The notes under the pieces were generated by a model. The model worked only from the letters and a program-made list of their open reading frames with translations, was not told where the DNA came from and made no database searches. Positions 6,864-15,300 of a stretch of DNA of 64,000 nucleotides are shown here, in pieces. The stretch comes from Roseateles puraquae (GTDB taxonomy: Bacteria; Pseudomonadota; Gammaproteobacteria; Burkholderiales; Burkholderiaceae_C), in contig NZ_NISI01000001.1 of assembly GCF_002205845.1 (NCBI RefSeq), positions 744,001 to 808,000 on the forward strand. Direction: 5' to 3'. Both the position numbers and the translations under genes were made by a program. The stretch's first letter is position 1; the number at the start of each line of letters is the position of its first letter.

Positions 6864-8921
6864 TTAGGCGGGCACCGCTTCGGTCAGGGTGGGCACGGCC
6901 GACGCGCCCAGGCGGTCCTTGACGAGACCCGCCAGCAACACATCCACCAGCGTGCCGCCCTGGCCCGCCGCGGCGCCGCCCACTAGCACCTCCGGCACCA
7001 GCTTGACGCCAGCGCCGGCCAGCGCCTGGGCCACCTGCACGATGGCGTAGTTGCCCGATTCCATCGAGCCGATCTTCTGCCGGATGACCTCGGCCTCGGC
7101 CTCGCCGATGGCCAACGTGCGGCCGGCTTCGGCCTGGCCGGTGACGCGGGTCACCTCGGCATCGGCCTCGGCGGTGATCTTCTTGGAGCGGGCCGCGCCA
7201 TCCGCGGTCTTGACGGCGGCCTGCGCGCTGAACTCGGCGATCGCCACCTTGCGCTCGGCATCCACCACCTGGGCCTGCGTGCGGGCCAACGCCGTGGCCT
7301 GCTCCAACTGCTGGCGCACGCCCTGGGCCTCCATCTGGGTCGTGAAGGTGACCTTCTCCTGCTCGGCGAGCTTGCGGTCGGTGAGCGTCTTCATCAGCTC
7401 GGCCGGCGGCACGATGTCGCCGATGAGGGTCTCGACCGCCCCCACGTCGTAGGCCTTGAGCGCCAGCGCAATGGCCGCCTTGGCCTCGGCCTGGCGTTCG
7501 CTGCGCTTCTTCAAGAAGTCGATGACATCGGAGTTCTGCGCCGCGTTGCGGAAGTAGTTGCCGATGGTGGGCTCCAGCACCTGCGTGACCAGCGCCTCCA
7601 TGCTGCCGAAGCGGGCGATGACCTTGGGCGCGTCGTTGCGCGGGATGTGGATGATCTGGCTCACGTCCAGGTTGAAGGTGAAGCCATCGGCCGAGCGCAC
7701 GGTGATGGTGGAGAGATTGGCATCGAGCTTGTGAGCCTCGGTCTTGCCCGTGGCCCAGTTCAGCACCACGTTGGCGGTGGGCACCACGCGCACCTTGTGG
7801 GTGTAGGTGTTGATGGCGTATTTGCCTGGGTCCAGCACGTCCACCCACACGCCCTTCTCGCCGCGGCGGACCATGTTGGCATGGCGGAAGCCCTCGCCGG
7901 TGACGTCCTCCCCAGCCTTGCCGACGAAGGCCACCACCACACCGACCGAGGCGATGGGCACTTCGGTCATGTCGATGATCTCGACGGTGGCAAACATCGG
8001 GTTGATGAAGTAGCGGCCGGCCAGCAGCACCTGCTCCTGCAGGCCTTTGGTGCCGCCTGCGTTCACGAAAGCCTGCGGGTCCTGGTAGACGTTGTGGCCC
8101 GGCACTTCGGGGCCGGCGATCTCGCCGGTGTGCAGGGACGCGCCTTCGCGGGTGGTCACGATGCCCACCTTGTTGTCGGGCACATCGGTCACCGGCACCT
8201 GCGTCACGCGGAACAGGCCCGGGTTGATGCGGTATTTGCCCTGGGGAATGACGTTCATCTGCGGGCCACGCTCGCCGCCGCCGGCCATGAAGGCGCGGGC
8301 GTCCTGGAAGCTGTCGCAAGCCACGGCGCGGCCGATCACCCGGCCACCGGCCAGGGGCCGGCCATCACGCGCTTCGACAATGCCGATCTTGCCCGGCTCG
8401 ATCACGGTCATGCGCTCCAGGCGCACGCTGAACAACAGGGTATTGATGCGCCAGGCCCCGGGCGGCACCACGCTCATTTGCAGGCCACGCTCGCCGCCAG
8501 CCAGGAAGGCGCGCGCATCCTGGAAGTTGTCGCAGTCGACATGCCTTGCCAGCACGCGCCCGTCCGGCAAGGGCAGGCCATCGCAGGCCTCGACGATGCC
8601 GATGGCGTCGTCCGGCACGACGGTGAACTTGACCAGATCCACCTGGTACTGCCAGGGCCACAGCCCCAGGTGCAGCCCCGGCGCGAGGGTGTCGGCCTGC
8701 AGGCCGGCCTCGCCGAACAGGGCCACGATGCGGCCGGGCGGCAGTTCGCGGTGGCGGCCGAAGAGGACGAACTTCTTGGTGACCGTGCCGATGGAATCAT
8801 CCGGCACGATCACAAAACCGAAGAGGCGCAGCGTGCGCTTGTAGAAGACCAGCGCGATGACAAGCAACAGCGCAAGCAACGACCACCACGGATGGTCGAT
8901 CGGGAAGGTCAGGGTGTCCAT
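6864..8921 (-). CDS. SPFH/flotillin-type membrane protein with five internal repeats
   Basis: A 685-residue protein with one N-terminal membrane segment (about 13-27). Between residues 38 and 380 a unit of about 65 residues recurs roughly five times (38-97, 101-166, 173-238, 246-311, 321-378): an IGIVE-type strand, a DG.PL..GR turn, a FQDARAF..GG segment, and a closing PPG.WRIN. Then follows an SPFH domain (about 380-560) and an Ala/Glu-rich coiled coil of flotillins (AEADAEVTRVTGQAEAGRTL) and a short hydrophobic tail. SPFH proteins organise membrane microdomains and scaffold signalling. The start ATG at 8921 was chosen because the membrane segment follows at once. It heads the operon with the kinase and regulator. 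Confidence 0.82.
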   Translation of the reverse strand: MDTLTFPIDHPWWSLLALLLVIALVFYKRTLRLFGFVIVPDDSIGTVTKKFVLFGRHRELPPGRIVALFGEAGLQADTLAPGLHLGLWPWQYQVDLVKFTVVPDDAIGIVEACDGLPLPDGRVLARHVDCDNFQDARAFLAGGERGLQMSVVPPGAWRINTLLFSVRLERMTVIEPGKIGIVEARDGRPLAGGRVIGRAVACDSFQDARAFMAGGGERGPQMNVIPQGKYRINPGLFRVTQVPVTDVPDNKVGIVTTREGASLHTGEIAGPEVPGHNVYQDPQAFVNAGGTKGLQEQVLLAGRYFINPMFATVEIIDMTEVPIASVGVVVAFVGKAGEDVTGEGFRHANMVRRGEKGVWVDVLDPGKYAINTYTHKVRVVPTANVVLNWATGKTEAHKLDANLSTITVRSADGFTFNLDVSQIIHIPRNDAPKVIARFGSMEALVTQVLEPTIGNYFRNAAQNSDVIDFLKKRSERQAEAKAAIALALKAYDVGAVETLIGDIVPPAELMKTLTDRKLAEQEKVTFTTQMEAQGVRQQLEQATALARTQAQVVDAERKVAIAEFSAQAAVKTADGAARSKKITAEADAEVTRVTGQAEAGRTLAIGEAEAEVIRQKIGSMESGNYAIVQVAQALAGAGVKLVPEVLVGGAAAGQGGTLVDVLLAGLVKDRLGASAVPTLTEAVPA

Positions 8922-8992
8922 GCGGAACAGCGGTGGTGAAGAGGCCCCCACTGTGTCCAGGCGGGCATCAGGGCCGCATAAGGGACTCAGCA

Positions 8993-9110
8993 ATAAAAAG
9001 ACCCCCAGCGCACCGCGCTGGGGGTCAAACCGTCTACCGCTGTCACGGCAAGACGCCTGCTCAGGGAGGAAAAGCAGGGGGCTCTCAACCCGCCACCAAT
9101 GTAGAACGGG
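8993..9110 (-). ncRNA. Candidate small RNA with anti-Shine-Dalgarno loop
   Basis: No minus-strand gene lies between the SPFH gene and 10044, yet a strong minus-strand terminator sits at 9000-9026. Upstream of it on the same strand are two more hairpins: 9056-9078 with a 6-bp stem (CCTGCT/AGCAGG) and an 11-nt loop carrying CCTCC, and 9031-9055 with a stem of nine pairs and one bulge (CGTCT...AGACG). A fourth weak pairing (ACCCG/CGGGT) spans 9088-9111. Three consecutive hairpins ending in a U-tract, with an exposed CCUCC able to pair with ribosome binding sites, is the layout of many regulatory RNAs. The 5' end and promoter are not resolved. A long leader of the SPFH mRNA is an alternative reading. 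Confidence 0.5.
8995..9026 (-). terminator. Strong intrinsic terminator, minus strand
   Basis: An 11-bp perfect stem (GACCCCCAGCG at 9000-9010 against 9016-9026) with a 5-nt loop, followed on the minus strand by TTTTTATT. It lies about 80 bp upstream of the SPFH start codon and reads toward it, so it ends a transcript that begins to its right. Confidence 0.85.
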
Positions 9111-9332
9111 TGCCGGCCAGGCGTGTGTAGGACGAGACGCCGAATCCGCCGTTGACAGGTCGCTGACGGTCTACATCGGCTTACAGAAATGGGCCTGCCC
9201 GAGCCCCGTGGCGTGCAAAACCGCATGGTCGGCATGTGTCGGGTGTATCGGTCTGTGAGACCCGGCCCGATCGGGGTTGTACATCCCTAGACTGCGCCCC
9301 GTTTTGCAAAGTCCCAGGTCTGGTTGTCGCCC

Positions 9333-10025
9333 ATGATTCCCTCTCTTGAAGCGCTGTTCAGCGCCCCCCGCCATGACACCGGCCACCCCGACCTCGCCTT
9401 GGACAGCGGCTTCGGCGGGCTGGACGGCGACGCGCTGGACCTGGTGGAGCGTCGCTACGGTGACCGCGGCCTGGCCGTGTCACGCGAACACTTCAGCAGC
9501 CGCAACCAGGACGGCGACATCGTCTGCACCGCCCGCGAACGCACCGGTGAGCGCATCGTCGGCACCCTGTCGGTGCGTTTCGATGGCCCCGAGGGCCTGC
9601 ATGCCGACTTGCTGTTCAAGGCCGAGCTGGACGACTGGCGGGCCGACGGCCTGCGCCTGTGCGAGTTCGGCGGCCTTGCGGTGGACCGCCATTCGCATGA
9701 TCCCAAGCGCGTGCTGGCCCAGATCTTTCACCTGGGCTATCTGCACGCGCACCGCCGAGCCCGCTGCGACCGGCTCGTCATCGAGGTCAACCCGCGGCAC
9801 ACCGGCTTTTACCGCCGCTGCCTGGGCCTGGTGCCGCTGACAGCCGCACGGCACAACCCGCGGGTGAACGCGCCGGCGGTGCTGATGAGCGTGGATTTCG
9901 CGAGCATTCGCGAGCAGATTGCGCTGTGGGGCGGCCAGCCGGACCAACTGGCCTGTGCCCGCAGCCTCTACCCCCTGGCCTGGGATGAAGCGACCGAGGC
10001 CACGATGCTGGCCCGGCTGCCCTGA
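9333..10025 (+). CDS. N-acyl amino acid synthase FeeM-type acyltransferase (GNAT-like)
   Basis: A 230-residue protein resembling the FeeM/autoinducer-synthase-like branch of the GNAT fold, which joins acyl chains from acyl-ACP to amino acids. Visible landmarks are the central RIVGTLSVRF strand, LRLCEFGGLAVD, a helix QIFHLGYLHAHRRARCDRL, and EVNPRHTGFYRRCLGLVPL, the signature segment where these proteins describe the neighbour-strand and the FYRR loop. The first ATG (9333) is used; an in-frame TTG nine bases upstream is possible. No obvious ribosome site precedes it. It stands alone, divergent from the candidate small RNA. Substrate and product are unknown. Confidence 0.7.
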   Translation: MIPSLEALFSAPRHDTGHPDLALDSGFGGLDGDALDLVERRYGDRGLAVSREHFSSRNQDGDIVCTARERTGERIVGTLSVRFDGPEGLHADLLFKAELDDWRADGLRLCEFGGLAVDRHSHDPKRVLAQIFHLGYLHAHRRARCDRLVIEVNPRHTGFYRRCLGLVPLTAARHNPRVNAPAVLMSVDFASIREQIALWGGQPDQLACARSLYPLAWDEATEATMLARLP

Positions 10026-10043
10026 CCCCGGCCGCACCTGCGC

Positions 10044-10268
10044 TCAGAACTGCGTGGGCACCGCGCTGGTGGTATCGACCGGCTTGCGCGGCACGAACAC
10101 CTTGCTGAACGCGGCGACCAGCCGCTGGGCGAAATGCGGGTCGGCCTGGATGGCGAGCAACTCCCGCCCTTCCCCGTCGTAACCCTTGATCTGGCCCGGC
10201 ACGGCGTCATAGACCCAGTGGTGGACGTGAGGCGACACGTCGCGGTTGCGGCGGCTGGCGTCAGACAT
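10044..10268 (-). CDS. Small protein of unknown function
   Basis: A 74-residue soluble, polar protein (starts MSDASRRNRD, contains HHWVYDAVPG and IKGYDGEGRELLAIQADPHF). I do not recognise a family. It overlaps the end of the next upstream small gene by 8 bp on the same strand, which supports a two-gene unit, and its codons show the GC-rich third positions of real genes here. Confidence 0.55.
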   Translation of the reverse strand: MSDASRRNRDVSPHVHHWVYDAVPGQIKGYDGEGRELLAIQADPHFAQRLVAAFSKVFVPRKPVDTTSAVPTQF

Positions 10269-10458
10269 CGAACTTCCTCACGTCGAAGCTGGTTTCCTGC
10301 CAGTCGTCCCAGCTGGCGTCGGTGGCTTCCACGCCCGCCAGGAATTCATCCTGCAGCTGCTCTTCGGCCGTGTGGGCATGCGCGCTGGTGACGCGGCGGA
10401 TGGCTTCGCGCAGCTGCAGCACGGAGGCTTGCGCGAGGGTGGCGAGTTGGACGTTCAT
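10261..10458 (-). CDS. Small protein of unknown function
   Basis: A 65-residue protein predicted to be helical over its first half (MNVQLATLAQASVLQLREAIRR) with an acidic second half (EEQLQDEFLAGVEATDASWDDW). No family is recognised. The ATG at 10458 is preceded by a GGAGATGCC stretch with a plausible ribosome site. It probably shares a transcript with the 74-residue gene that overlaps its end. Confidence 0.5.
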   Translation of the reverse strand: MNVQLATLAQASVLQLREAIRRVTSAHAHTAEEQLQDEFLAGVEATDASWDDWQETSFDVRKFDV

Positions 10459-10541
10459 GGCATCTCCGATGTCGATGAACGCAGTCTCGGCCGCCGTCCG
10501 TGATCAAGGTATCGCACCTAGGGGGTGTCGGCGGGGGACGT

Positions 10542-10580
10542 TGGGGGGATGCACCCCCACCCTATCCCTCCAAAGGGGGG
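10542..10580. repeat. G/C-tract double hairpin, possible dispersed intergenic repeat
   Basis: TGGGGG (10542-10547) pairs with CCCCCA (10554-10559) around GATGCA, and a second CCCTCC/GGGGGG pairing follows at 10565-10580. It sits just past the GH43 stop, between two genes transcribed the same way. It has no U-tract. It occurs once in this window, so its repeat nature is only a suspicion. Confidence 0.3.
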
Positions 10581-10602
10581 CACGCCCGACATTGACGCCG
10601 GG

Positions 10603-12276
10603 TCAGGGGCCCGGCTCGAAGTCCACCCAGGCGAAATCAGCGGTGGCGGGCTTGTCCGTCGCGCTGAAGGCGTACAGGCCCAGGTAGACCCCCGTGAACC
10701 CGCCGGCGGACTCGGTCGACAGTTGGTAGGTCGGCACGGTGCACAGCGGCTGCCAGGTGGACTCGCCGGTGGCCGGACGCCAGGCCAGCGCATACGCCTG
10801 AGGCGTGGCGATGACCTGCAACTGCAACCGGGTCTGCGGGACGACCGTCTCGGCGAGCAGGTTCGCGTCACCGCTGCCGGCCCGCTGGCGGCACTCCAGG
10901 CGAGGCGCGGGCGCCGACCTGAGCTGCAGCAGCACATGGTGTGTCTCGTTCATGCGCAGGGCAATGCCGGCCGCGTCGTCCGGCGCCGCCGGCGTGAACG
11001 CCAACTCGGTGGCGAACCGCTGGCTGAGCCGCTCCTGGCGACGTCCGACGAAGGCCGGGGTGCCCACGGTGTCCAGCCCGGTACGGGCGCCGATCAGGCG
11101 CAGCTGCCCAGGGCGGGCCGTCAGGGACCACAGGCCCGGCGCCAGGGTACGCAGGAAGGTCCAGTGCGGCGGGAGCGCTTCGTCGGGCTTGAAGGTCTCG
11201 CGAACCGGCGCGGGCGACCACGGCGCCCAGGCGGGCAGCCGCTCGGTCGGCTGGGCTTCAGCCAGCATGCCGCCTTGCCCGAACACCGGCCAGCCGTCTT
11301 CGCGCCACTGCACGGGGGCCAGCACGGTCTCCCGCCCGATGTGGTGGTGCCGCCCACCCGCGGCCGCCTGGGGACGGATCGCCAGCAGGGTGGCCCACCA
11401 CGCCCCCTCGGGGGTCGTGACGAGGTCGGCATGACCCAGGGCTTGCAGCGGGTGGTCCGGCAGGTGCCGGTGTGTCAGCACGGGGTTGTCGGGATGGGGC
11501 TCGAACGGCCCCCAGGGGGAACGGGAGCGCGCCATGGTGATGCGGTGGTCATAGGACGTGCCCCCCTCGGCGATGAGCAGGTAGTACCACCCGTCCCGTT
11601 TGTACAGGTGCGGGCCCTCGGGCCAGATGCCGCCCATGCCCGACCAGACGAGCCTGGGCGTCTCCAGCAGGCGGCCGGCTTCCAGGTCCACGCGGGCCTG
11701 GTAGACGCCGCCATTCCGGCCTCCGCCGTGGCGCGTGTAGTAGACGGTGCCGTCATCGTCGAAGAAGAACGAGGGGTCCATGCCGAACACGGATTCCTGC
11801 AGACGCACCGGGTCTGACCACGGCCCCGCCGGGTGCCGGGCCGTGAGGAAGAAGTTGCCGATGCCCTCGACATCGGTCGTGACGATGTAGAAGCGCCCGC
11901 CACCACAGCGCAGCGTCGGCGCAAAGATGGCCTTGGAGCTCTTGCGGCCGACGAAGCTGATCTGCGAAGCCCGCGACAGGGCATTGCCGATCAGCCGCCA
12001 GTGCACCAGATCCCGGCTGTGATAGATCGGCAGCCCCGGCAGGTACTCGAAGGTGCTGGTGACGAGGTAGTAGTCGTCGCCGGAGCGGCACACGCTTGGG
12101 TCCGAGGCGAAGCCGCTGAGCACGGGGTTGGTGAACGTCGCCGGACGTGGCGCTGTTGGCACCGGCGCCGGCACCGCGAGCACCGCCGAGGAGGCCGGCG
12201 TGGCCGGTGGCGCCGAGCAACCGAGGCCCATCGCGCCGAGACAGAACACGGCCCACCAATGCCGCCAGGATGCCAT
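10603..12276 (-). CDS. Glycoside hydrolase family 43 lipoprotein
   Basis: GH43 enzymes remove xylose or arabinose from hemicellulose (beta-xylosidase or alpha-L-arabinofuranosidase). The 557-residue protein starts at ATG 12276, which has GGAGAGG five bases upstream; its N terminus is a lipoprotein signal (lipobox LGCS, Cys20). The five-blade propeller carries the three expected acids: Asp59 in GFASDPSV (base), Asp167 in VFGMDPSFFFD (pKa modulator) and Glu220 in GGIWPEGPHLY (acid). The C-terminal part (about 370-555) is a beta-sandwich typical of long GH43 xylosidases. It follows the TonB receptor by 112 bp on the same strand and is probably cotranscribed. Exact specificity is not decidable from the sequence. 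Confidence 0.9.
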   Translation of the reverse strand: MASWRHWWAVFCLGAMGLGCSAPPATPASSAVLAVPAPVPTAPRPATFTNPVLSGFASDPSVCRSGDDYYLVTSTFEYLPGLPIYHSRDLVHWRLIGNALSRASQISFVGRKSSKAIFAPTLRCGGGRFYIVTTDVEGIGNFFLTARHPAGPWSDPVRLQESVFGMDPSFFFDDDGTVYYTRHGGGRNGGVYQARVDLEAGRLLETPRLVWSGMGGIWPEGPHLYKRDGWYYLLIAEGGTSYDHRITMARSRSPWGPFEPHPDNPVLTHRHLPDHPLQALGHADLVTTPEGAWWATLLAIRPQAAAGGRHHHIGRETVLAPVQWREDGWPVFGQGGMLAEAQPTERLPAWAPWSPAPVRETFKPDEALPPHWTFLRTLAPGLWSLTARPGQLRLIGARTGLDTVGTPAFVGRRQERLSQRFATELAFTPAAPDDAAGIALRMNETHHVLLQLRSAPAPRLECRQRAGSGDANLLAETVVPQTRLQLQVIATPQAYALAWRPATGESTWQPLCTVPTYQLSTESAGGFTGVYLGLYAFSATDKPATADFAWVDFEPGP

Positions 12277-12388
12277 GGGACCTCTCCGACACAACACAAG
12301 GGCCCGGGCCGCGGGCCCGAGCCAGAAGACGTAGGCCCGGCACGCCGGGGCACCGGCGCGGCAAGGCCCGTGGACTGACGCCGCGACC

Positions 12389-15300
12389 TCAGAACTTCAT
12401 CTGCGCGGTCAGCTGGTAGGTGCGGCCCGGGTCCCAGTAGGTACGGGTCGCATACTCCTCCTGCACGAACGACTTCTGCTTGGCCGCCCCGAGGTTGGCC
12501 ACGTCGAAGTTGATCGACACGCCGGGCTTCCAGCCCACCCAGTCACCGATCTCCAGTCGCGTGGAAAGGTCCATCTGGAAGTAGGCGCGGTTGGCCTTGA
12601 TCAGCTTGTAGGCGACGTTGCCGTCGGCCGACATGGTGTCGAAGGAGCTCTGGGCCTGGTAGTTGCTGCTCAGCCGGATCGAGCCTCGGCTGTTCTCAAA
12701 GTACACCGTCAGGTTGGCGGTGTAGGGCGAGACACCGATGGGCACCTGGCCGCTGGTGCCAGGGTCCTGCAGGGTGCGCGTGTAGTTGGTGACAAAGCCG
12801 AAGCCGTTGATCGGCAGCCAGCGGTCCAGCGACTGCGACCAGGTCAGCTCCCAGCCCTTGAGCTTCATGACGTCTTCCGTGTTGACCGGCTGGCTGAGCG
12901 TCATCAGGTGCCGGTCGGGGCCGCCGCTGGCGTTCACGGCGGCCTCGGCGGTGCTGCCGGCCGCGTAGGTCAGGGAATCGGCGCCGTAGAGCTGGCGGAT
13001 CTGCGACAGCGTGAGTTGCTGCGTGACCGTGCGCGGGAAGTTCTTGATGTGCTTGGCGAAGAACGCCGCGGCCAGGTAGCCGCCCTTCTTGTCGGTGTAC
13101 CACTCCCAGCCCAGGTCCAGGTTCTTGGCCTCGAAGGGCTTCAGGTTGGGGTTGGTGGCCGTCACCTGCTGGAAGGCGACGTCATTGACCGTCAGCTGCA
13201 GCGGCCGCAGGTCGCTCGGGTTGGCGCGCGTGATCGACTTGGAGCCGGCCGCGCGGATGATCATGTCGTCGGCAATGTTGTAGGCCAGGGTGGCGCTGGG
13301 CAGGCTGCTGTTGTAGGAGGCGCGCGAGGACGTCTCCACGATCAGTTGCGGGTAGCGCGCGCCTTGGCTGGCATTGGTGGTGCCGCCGTCGGGCAGCGCC
13401 GTGGTGCGCGGGTCGGCCACGGCGGTGAACACCCCGATGGTCTGCATCGCGTGGGTGCGGCGCAGGCCCAGGTCGTAGCGCAGCAGCCGGTCGAATACGC
13501 GGGTCTTGCCGTTGACTTCCAGGTAGGTGCCGAAGATGTCTTCACCAAAGCGCTGGGCCGACACACCGCTGAAGCCGTTGCCCGTTCCGGCCGTCAGGTT
13601 GGAGGCCAGGTCGTAGTAGCGCGTATCAGCCGCAAAGCGGGACCAGTCCAGGTTCACGAAGCCGGAGCGGCCGGGCATCAGGTACTTCGACACGTCGGGC
13701 ACGGCGGAGCCGAGATAGGCCAGCGCCGGGGCACCCTTCGTCCAGCCCGTGCCGAAGCCGGGGTACTGCGAGGCCACGTTGACCGACGCGGCATTGGCCG
13801 CGGTGATGCTGCCGTTGCAGGCATTGGGGTTGGTGCTGTTGGGGGCAGCCATCGCAAAGTTGAGATACCCGCCGCAGGTGATGTTGGCCCAACGCCCGTC
13901 GTCGCCCATGCCGGTGATGCGACGCAGATAGGTGTCGTAGGCCATGCCGCCCTTGACCGTGAGGCGATCGTCGCCCCAAGCCAGGTCCCAGCGCGCGCCG
14001 CGGGTCTTGATGTCGCGACCCTCACCATTGATCGTGGCCGTGACGCCTGTCGGGCCGCCGGTGTACCAGCCGTAGTTCTTGGGGTCGTTGGGGTCGATGC
14101 TGGGCGTGTAGACGGGGTAGTCGCCGTTGTGGCTGATGGAGGTGGTAAACGGTTTGGCGACGTTGGTGGGAATCAGCAACGTCGGGGCCAGGCGGTCGAA
14201 GGTGCTGCGCGCCATGTTGCCCTGGGCGGTCAGCTTCCACTTGTCGGCCACGCGCCACTCGAAGCCGGGCGTGATCGACGTGAACGAGGTGTTCTCGTCC
14301 ATGCGCCGCCACTCCAGGAAGCCGACCGAGTTGAGGAAGGTGCCGCCCGTGGCAAAGCAGTAGTTGCCGCAGTCGGTGCGGTCGTAGGTCATGCCCATCG
14401 GGATGACGCCGCTGTTGCGCACGCTGATGTTGAAGTCGGAGCGCTCCTGGCGGTTGGTCTTCTTGCCGAGCAAGAGATCGAAGTAGCTGTCGAAATCGTC
14501 GGTGGGGCGGAACTCGAAGCTCAGCAGCCCGTTCAGCCGCTTGCGCTGGCCCTCGAAATAGACCGGCCGCGGCAGGCGGGGCACGTAGCCGTTGTCCAGC
14601 TGCTGCACGGTGGCGCCGGGGTTCAGCGCCTTGAGCAGCGCCGCATCAATGACCTGGCCGGCGACCAGGGTCTGCGTGACGCCGCCGACCGTGTAGGTGC
14701 CGGCGGCCGCCGCGGGCACGGTGGTCGGGATGTTCCAGGCGCCGGCCGTCGTCCCGGCGGTGCTGGAGGTGATGCCCGACTGCGAGGGGTTGGCCAGGCG
14801 CGGGGTGATCCAGTCCTGCACATAGCCCACCTCGAAGCCTTTGGTGGCGACGCGGTTGTCGGCGAACGACACGCCGGCCAGCACGCCAAAGCTGTCACTC
14901 AGCGTGGTGCTGTAAAGCGCCGTTCCCCGCGTGCTTGCATGCGGCGACGGGTCGTTCTTGGCCAGTTGCAGCTTCAGCACGCCGCGGGTGCCTGGCTTGT
15001 CGAAGGGGCGCGCCGTGCGCATGTTCACCACGCCGGCGATGGCGCCTTCGAGCATGTCGGCCGTCGGGCTCTTGGACACCGTGATCCGCGAGAACAGGTC
15101 GCCGGGCAGGAAGTCGAGGTCGACCTCGCGGTTGGCGTTGGAGGCGCTGCCGAAGCTGGTGGACGCGGACGCCACCGGCGCGCCGTTGAGCAGGATGCGC
15201 GTGAAGTTGGCCCCGAGGCCGCGCACCTGGATGTTCAAGCCTTCGCCGGTGACGTCGCGATTCACCTGGACGCCCGGCACGCGCGAGATGGATTCGGCGA

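Noticed and set aside
9000-9026. The 9000-9026 hairpin as terminator of the SPFH gene
   Set aside because: It lies upstream of the SPFH start, and the U-tract is on the minus strand pointing toward that gene, so it ends an earlier transcript.
8987-9235. An 82-codon minus-strand frame over the candidate small RNA
   Set aside because: It runs through the terminator stem and has no ribosome site or recognisable sequence; the stem-loops explain the region better.
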